From Mucilaginibacter sp. SG564 (GTDB taxonomy: Bacteria > Bacteroidota > Bacteroidia > Sphingobacteriales > Sphingobacteriaceae): a DNA stretch of 64,000 nucleotides. Below, in pieces: positions 60,743-64,000 of this stretch. The stretch covers positions 124,001-188,000 of the forward strand of contig NZ_JABGNA010000006.1 of assembly GCF_013149275.1 (NCBI RefSeq), read 5' to 3'. The notes beneath the pieces are model-generated. The model made no database searches. It was not told where the DNA came from and saw only the letters and a list, made by a program, of their open reading frames with translations. Within the stretch, counting starts at the first letter, position 1; each line of letters starts with the position of its first letter. Both the position numbers and the translations under genes were made by a program.

Positions 60743-61519
60743 ATGATTAAATTAAGGCACATCATTTTTCTTTTTCCGCTTTTATTGTCGGCTTGTAAAA
60801 AAGAACAATTATTAAACCCGGAAAAGACTGCGAGCCCTGTAAGCTTTAATATAAAAGGCTTGGTGCTGTCGACGGATACCCTGGAGGTGATATTCAATAA
60901 TAAAGTATTGGGTGAGCTGCCAGCTAAAAAAGACGCGTTTTCGGGGGGGCTTTTTAACCCTGGCGACAAGATACAGTTGCGTAAAAAAACGGATGGTAAA
61001 GTGGTCAAAGAGTTTGAAATTGCCGCTAAGCCTTTTAATCAGCTAAAAAAGTTTTTTTATGATGGCACAACACTCTCTGATAATGTGACGGTTACACCCG
61101 TAAGTAATCCTGATAACATGGGTTTCCGGTTCCGGTTCAGTACAACCTTCAAAGATTTTTACGGTGGCCCGGTAGATCTCGCATTATTGGACGTTGACGA
61201 AATTACCTATGATATTGTACCTTTAACAACGATTACAAATATTACCGGGGCTTTTGGTGATTTTATAGAATTGACGCCTTTAAAACCAGATCACGCTTAT
61301 TACTTCTTGGTTTATAAAGCCGGCACGGAAGATTTACCTTATACCAGTCTGGAAAATGTTACAGAGGAGGCCCAATCTAATCCTTATCAAGTATTCATAC
61401 CTTCCGTTAATTTTAAAAAGGGAACCAGTCAATTACTTTCAATTTCACCTTTTCTGTTAGATGGGACTAAGGTAGGACAAGGTTACGATATAAATGATCT
61501 TTCAACGTTTTTCAAATAA
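60743..61519 (+). CDS. Hypothetical lipoprotein, 258 aa
   Basis: Signal MIKLRHIIFLFPLLLSAC with Cys 18. The mature part is beta-rich (SPVSFNIKGLVLSTDTLEVIFNNKVLG, GDKIQLRKKTDGKVVKEFEIAAKP, FRFRFSTTFKDFYGGPVDLALLDVDEITYDIV), with a repeated Ig-like or jelly-roll look. I do not recognise the family. It starts 33 bp after copy 2 of the repetitive lipoprotein and ends the operon, so it belongs to the same surface system. Confidence 0.8.
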   Translation: MIKLRHIIFLFPLLLSACKKEQLLNPEKTASPVSFNIKGLVLSTDTLEVIFNNKVLGELPAKKDAFSGGLFNPGDKIQLRKKTDGKVVKEFEIAAKPFNQLKKFFYDGTTLSDNVTVTPVSNPDNMGFRFRFSTTFKDFYGGPVDLALLDVDEITYDIVPLTTITNITGAFGDFIELTPLKPDHAYYFLVYKAGTEDLPYTSLENVTEEAQSNPYQVFIPSVNFKKGTSQLLSISPFLLDGTKVGQGYDINDLSTFFK

Positions 61520-61539
61520 AAACCTTTCAACACAAAAAT

Positions 61540-61597
61540 ACCTGGTTGTAACCAGGTCAATAATATAAAAGAGTAGCAGGTTAACACTTGCTACTTT
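61540..61597 (+). terminator. Two tandem hairpins at the end of the surface-lipoprotein operon
   Basis: ACCTGGTT/AACCAGGT (61540-61547, 61550-61557) and AGTAGCA/TGCTACT (61572-61578, 61589-61595) with a short T run. Together they close the transcription unit. Confidence 0.65.
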
Positions 61598-61960
61598 AAA
61601 TTGTGCTGTTAAAAATGTCAACAAATCGGAATTATAAGGAAGCATGTCCTAATTACACGTTTCGTGAAAAATAAATTTAAACAACAGTATCCTACTACAG
61701 GGTTTTCGGAACACTGTGCATCAAACAATAATCCTAACCTCCTCGTCACCGGAAGTCTCGCGGCACTTGGCGGTCTAATTATATTTTCGCTGATCGCATG
61801 GTTAGGGAGTGTTTGTATACAATAAGGGCATACACTTCCTGACCGGCTTCGGCACTCCCACTTATCCTCTCACTTTACCTGCTGCACTATTCCTTGAAGA
61901 TGAGAGGCATTAGCTCCTTTTGTCAAAAAAAAATAAGGTTTTAAAAAAAGTGAAAATAAA
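61598..61960. other. Intergenic region between the two operons
   Basis: Apart from a possible 53-codon gene (61664-61825) listed separately, nothing clear is seen. 61720-61900 is less AT-rich than the flanks. GGGAGTG (about 61805) and CACTCCC (about 61854) form a loose inverted repeat. Confidence 0.35.
61664..61825 (+). CDS. Possible small single-helix membrane protein, 53 aa
   Basis: GTG 61664 opens a frame MKNKFKQQYPTTGFSEHCAS followed by one hydrophobic helix (about residues 29-48; GSLAALGGLIIFSLIAWLG) and VCIQ, ending at TAA 61825. The protein-like order, basic N-terminus then polar part then one helix, and the rise in G+C over this segment favour coding. I know no homologue and there is no clear promoter. 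Confidence 0.35.
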   Translation: MKNKFKQQYPTTGFSEHCASNNNPNLLVTGSLAALGGLIIFSLIAWLGSVCIQ

Positions 61961-62009
61961 TTTGCGTAACCCAGAAGTTACATATACATTTGAGTAACTT
62001 AAAAGTTAC
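61961..62009 (+). promoter_or_regulatory. Promoter with tandem dyad operators of the ArsR/SRPBCC operon
   Basis: TTG (61962-61964) and TACATTTG (61985-61992) with 20 bp between fit the Bacteroidota -33/-7 promoter. Two dyads of the form GTAAC-N6-GTTAC lie at 61966-61981 and 61994-62009, 28 bp apart, one over the spacer and one over the start of transcription. The regulator at 62448 is the natural binder. Confidence 0.75.
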
Positions 62010-62014
62010 GCATT

Positions 62015-62467
62015 ATGGCAAAGATCATTCAACATCAATTTTTTTATCCTAATCCGCCAGAGGTGGTTTGGGAGTACCTCACCAAACCCGAGTTAATTGC
62101 TCAATGGCTCATGAAAAACGATTTTGAGCCCACCATAGGGCATGAATTTAATTTTCATGCCAGCCCCATGCCCGATATGGATTTCGACGGCATTTTTTAC
62201 TGCAAAGTTTTGGAGATCGTTCCGTTCAAAAAGCTTTCCTATTCCTGGGATTTCGGACCGGGCGATGGATCGATGACCCGCTCGGTAGTGAACTGGACAT
62301 TAACCGAAAAAGATAACGGCACCGACCTTTTGCTGATACATCGTGGTTTCGAGGGAGCAAATAACTTCCTGTCTATGTTCAACTCGATGGAAAAAGGCTG
62401 GTTGGAGCTTATCCAAAAACTTTTGAAAATAATCAACAATACAGCAAATGGAACAACACAGGCTTGA
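62015..62467 (+). CDS. SRPBCC domain-containing protein (AHSA1-like)
   Basis: 150 aa of the START/AHSA1 type: QHQFFYPNPPEVVWEYLTKPELIAQWLMKNDFEPTIGHEF, DFDGIFYCKVLEIVPFKKLSYSWDF, LTEKDNGTDLLLIHRGFEG, then a long helix (FNSMEKGWLELIQKLLKII). A cytoplasmic ligand-binding helix-grip fold; ligand unknown. Its stop overlaps the regulator start by 20 bp. First gene behind the tandem-dyad promoter. Confidence 0.94.
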   Translation: MAKIIQHQFFYPNPPEVVWEYLTKPELIAQWLMKNDFEPTIGHEFNFHASPMPDMDFDGIFYCKVLEIVPFKKLSYSWDFGPGDGSMTRSVVNWTLTEKDNGTDLLLIHRGFEGANNFLSMFNSMEKGWLELIQKLLKIINNTANGTTQA

Positions 62468-62774
62468 TGCATTCCAGGTAATTGCCGACCCAAGCCGGAG
62501 ACAAATGTTATACCTGCTCTCGAAAGATAGCTTAACCATTAATGCTCTGGCCGACAATTTTGATATGAGCCGACCTGCCGTATCCAAGCATATTAAAGTG
62601 TTGTACAATGCAGGCTTTATTTCGATACAGGACATAGGCCGGGAAAGACACTGTATACTGAAACAGGAGGGCTTTAACGAATTGCACCAATGGTTAGCGT
62701 ATTTCGACGAGTTCTGGGGCAGCAAATTGAAAAACTTAGAGGCCCTCCTTAATGAAAGAACCAATAAAAAATAA
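62448..62774 (+). CDS. ArsR/SmtB-type helix-turn-helix regulator
   Basis: 108 aa winged helix: FQVIADPSRRQMLYLLSKDSLTINALADNFDMSRPAVSKHIKVLYNAGFISIQDIGRERHCILKQEGFNELHQWLAYFDEFWGSKLKNLEALL. The RRQxLxLL start and the AVSKHIKVL recognition helix fit the ArsR group that regulates AHSA1-type partners. No metal-binding Cys pair is seen. It probably represses its own operon through the dyads at 61966-62009. Confidence 0.94.
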   Translation: MEQHRLDAFQVIADPSRRQMLYLLSKDSLTINALADNFDMSRPAVSKHIKVLYNAGFISIQDIGRERHCILKQEGFNELHQWLAYFDEFWGSKLKNLEALLNERTNKK

Positions 62775-62787
62775 ATCAATAGAAATC

Positions 62788-63273
62788 ATGGAAAATCAAA
62801 ATTTCACAGCTACCATCCTGGTAGATCAAACTCCAACACAAGCTTTTGATGCTATTAATAATGTTCGCGGATGGTGGTCAAAAGAAACTAAAGGTGATAC
62901 CGATAAATTGGGCGCCGTATTTTATTACCACTACCAGGATGTACATACTTGTACATTCCAGATCACCGAACTGATACCCGGCAAAAAAGTAGTTTGGCAT
63001 GTGCTACAGAATCATTTTAATTTTATTAAAGACCAGACTGAATGGGTGGATACAGACGTTGTATTTGAAATTACCAGTAAAGACGATAAAACAGAGGTTC
63101 AGTTTACACATGTTGGACTTGTACCAGCATATGAGTGTTACGATATTTGTTTTAACGCTTGGGGTACATACATTACCAAAAGTTTGTATGACCTTATTAC
63201 CAAAGGCGAAGGCCAGCCCAACCCGATAGAAGAGTCTGTTAAAAAAGCTCAGGAAATGAGGGCGGAGTTATAA
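62788..63273 (+). CDS. SRPBCC domain-containing protein (paralogue A)
   Basis: 161 aa from ATG 62788 (MENQNFTATILVDQTPTQAFDAINNVRGWW); a frame to 62752 overlaps the ArsR gene. The pattern ATILVDQTPTQAFDAI, VRGWWSKETKG, LIPGKKVVWHVLQNHFNFI, EWVDTDVVFEIT, KTEVQFTHVGLVPAYECYDICFNAW is a helix-grip fold. Very similar in order to the next gene, with the same INNVRGWW, GKKVVW and ECY motifs, so a tandem duplication. Confidence 0.93.
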   Translation: MENQNFTATILVDQTPTQAFDAINNVRGWWSKETKGDTDKLGAVFYYHYQDVHTCTFQITELIPGKKVVWHVLQNHFNFIKDQTEWVDTDVVFEITSKDDKTEVQFTHVGLVPAYECYDICFNAWGTYITKSLYDLITKGEGQPNPIEESVKKAQEMRAEL

Positions 63274-63295
63274 AATAAAGAGAAAGGGCAAAAAA

Positions 63296-63754
63296 ATGAG
63301 AGATCAGAGTTACACCATCGTTTTTACGGTTGATCAATCCCCGGAGGTAGTTTTTGATGCTATCAATAATGTGCGAGGATGGTGGACAGAAAGCATGCAA
63401 GGTGGTTCAGAAAAGTTAAATGATGAATTTGAAGTACACTTCGGGGAGGTACATTATTCAAAGCAAAAATTAATAGAGGTGATCCCCGGCAAAAAAGTTG
63501 TTTGGTTTGTTACCGATAGCAAACTCAATTTTGTGAAAGACAAAAACGAGTGGACTGGTACCCAGATTGTTTTTGAAATTACCGAATATGGCAGCAAAAC
63601 GGAGGTGCGTTTTACACACGTGGGTTTAACCCCCCAATATGAATGTTATGGTGCTTGCTCCAGCGCTTGGTGCGGTTATATCAATCATAGTTTAAATAGT
63701 TTGATTGCTACAGGGAAAGGGCAGCCAACCGAGAAGGAAGAAGTGAGTTTTTGA
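63296..63754 (+). CDS. SRPBCC domain-containing protein (paralogue B)
   Basis: 152 aa: VFTVDQSPEVVFDAINNVRGWWTESMQGG, LIEVIPGKKVVWFVTDSKLNFVKDKNEWTGTQIVFEITEYGSKTEVRFTHVGLTPQYECYGACSSAWCGYI. Tandem paralogue of the gene 22 bp upstream. Last gene of the ArsR operon, with a terminator behind it. Confidence 0.93.
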   Translation: MRDQSYTIVFTVDQSPEVVFDAINNVRGWWTESMQGGSEKLNDEFEVHFGEVHYSKQKLIEVIPGKKVVWFVTDSKLNFVKDKNEWTGTQIVFEITEYGSKTEVRFTHVGLTPQYECYGACSSAWCGYINHSLNSLIATGKGQPTEKEEVSF

Positions 63755-63790
63755 TAAGCAACCGGGACTTCGGCCAGCTAAAGGTGCTAT

Positions 63791-63819
63791 AAAGCCCCCA
63801 GTTTTCGCTGGAGGCTTTT
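63791..63819. terminator. Bidirectional terminator between convergent genes
   Basis: AAGCCCCCAG (63792-63801) pairs with CTGGAGGCTT (63808-63817) apart from one mismatch; TTTT follows on the plus strand and the complement gives A/T rich ends on the minus strand. It lies between the SRPBCC gene and the convergent partial gene. Confidence 0.7.
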
Positions 63820-63850
63820 GGTTTGTGTAATTAATCTGTGAGTGGCGGTA

Positions 63851-64000
63851 CTATTTAATATCAACACTAAATTCATTACTCGTTTTATTTTCGCGGGTAA
63901 CTATGATGTACCTTAAAGTTAAAGGCCTGCCATTGGTCAGGGGCGACAATATCGGGCCTGTATACAGATCGGCAGTGTTATCGGCCTTGTGCCCGTCTAT
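63851..64000 (-). CDS. Partial CDS, C-terminus of an unknown, possibly glycosidase-type, protein
   Basis: Reading from the window edge, the minus strand is open for 49 codons to a TAG at 63851-63853: ...KADNTADLYTGPILSPLTNG..TLRYIIVTRENKTSNEFSVDIK. The LYTGPI turn and following beta pattern resemble the Ig-like C-terminal domains (chitobiase/hexosaminidase type) of secreted glycosidases. Only the last domain is present, so the identity is open. Confidence 0.55.
   Translation of the reverse strand: MDGHKADNTADLYTGPILSPLTNGRPLTLRYIIVTRENKTSNEFSVDIK

Overview
The window looks like a chromosomal segment of a soil- or plant-associated member of the Bacteroidota, most likely Sphingobacteriaceae and close to Mucilaginibacter (inference). 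The reasons are two ECF sigma factor/FecR/TonB-dependent receptor systems, a SusC/SusD pair with glycosidases, lipoproteins with Bacteroidota-style lipoboxes, little Shine-Dalgarno signal, and promoter elements of the TTG-N20-TAnnTTTG kind. No rRNA, functional tRNA, CRISPR array, intact transposon or phage is visible.

Layout. (1) 1-8.2 kb: a stress and surface block with an iron-permease-like protein, an unrecognised 738-aa protein, a manganese catalase operon, a DUF4142 lipoprotein, and an overlapping minus-strand operon (FAD/Rieske oxidoreductase, membrane protein, GH130). (2) 8.4-11.3 kb: a NEW3-domain membrane protein with an ABC-2 exporter. (3) 11.3-12.8 kb: the first copy of a small-RNA-like repeat, an AT-rich lipoprotein gene and a terminator next to a tRNA-like fragment. 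(4) 12.8-28.1 kb: a mosaic of transcriptional regulators (six AraC, one HxlR, one Crp/Fnr) interleaved with SDR oxidoreductases, a Tet(X)-like flavin monooxygenase and small accessory proteins. (5) 28.1-29.35 kb: a gene-poor stretch with the second repeat copy. (6) 29.35-39.85 kb: a polysaccharide utilization locus, sigma - FecR - SusC - SusD - GH29 fucosidase - GH2 glycosidase. (7) 39.85-40.7 kb: an integrase relic. (8) 40.7-45.9 kb: DUF2975, XRE regulator, ABC ATPase and an ABC permease fused to an M1-type metallopeptidase. (9) 46.0-50.3 kb: the third repeat copy, then a Crp/Fnr regulator flanked by two inverted copies of one promoter/operator that drive alpha/beta hydrolases and OsmC. (10) 50.7-61.5 kb: S41 protease, ECF sigma, FecR, a 1087-aa TonB-dependent receptor, two near-duplicate repetitive surface lipoproteins and a third lipoprotein. 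(11) 62-63.8 kb: an ArsR-type regulator with three SRPBCC proteins behind a clear tandem operator, then the C-terminus of another minus-strand gene.

The strongest unexplained signals are a ~90-nt element present three times (11.5, 28.6 and 46.1 kb), conserved at both ends, with a tRNA-like 3' end and each followed by a different hairpin terminator; the inverted duplicated promoter around the Crp/Fnr gene; and the S41/sigma/FecR/receptor/paired-lipoprotein locus at 50.7-61.5 kb.
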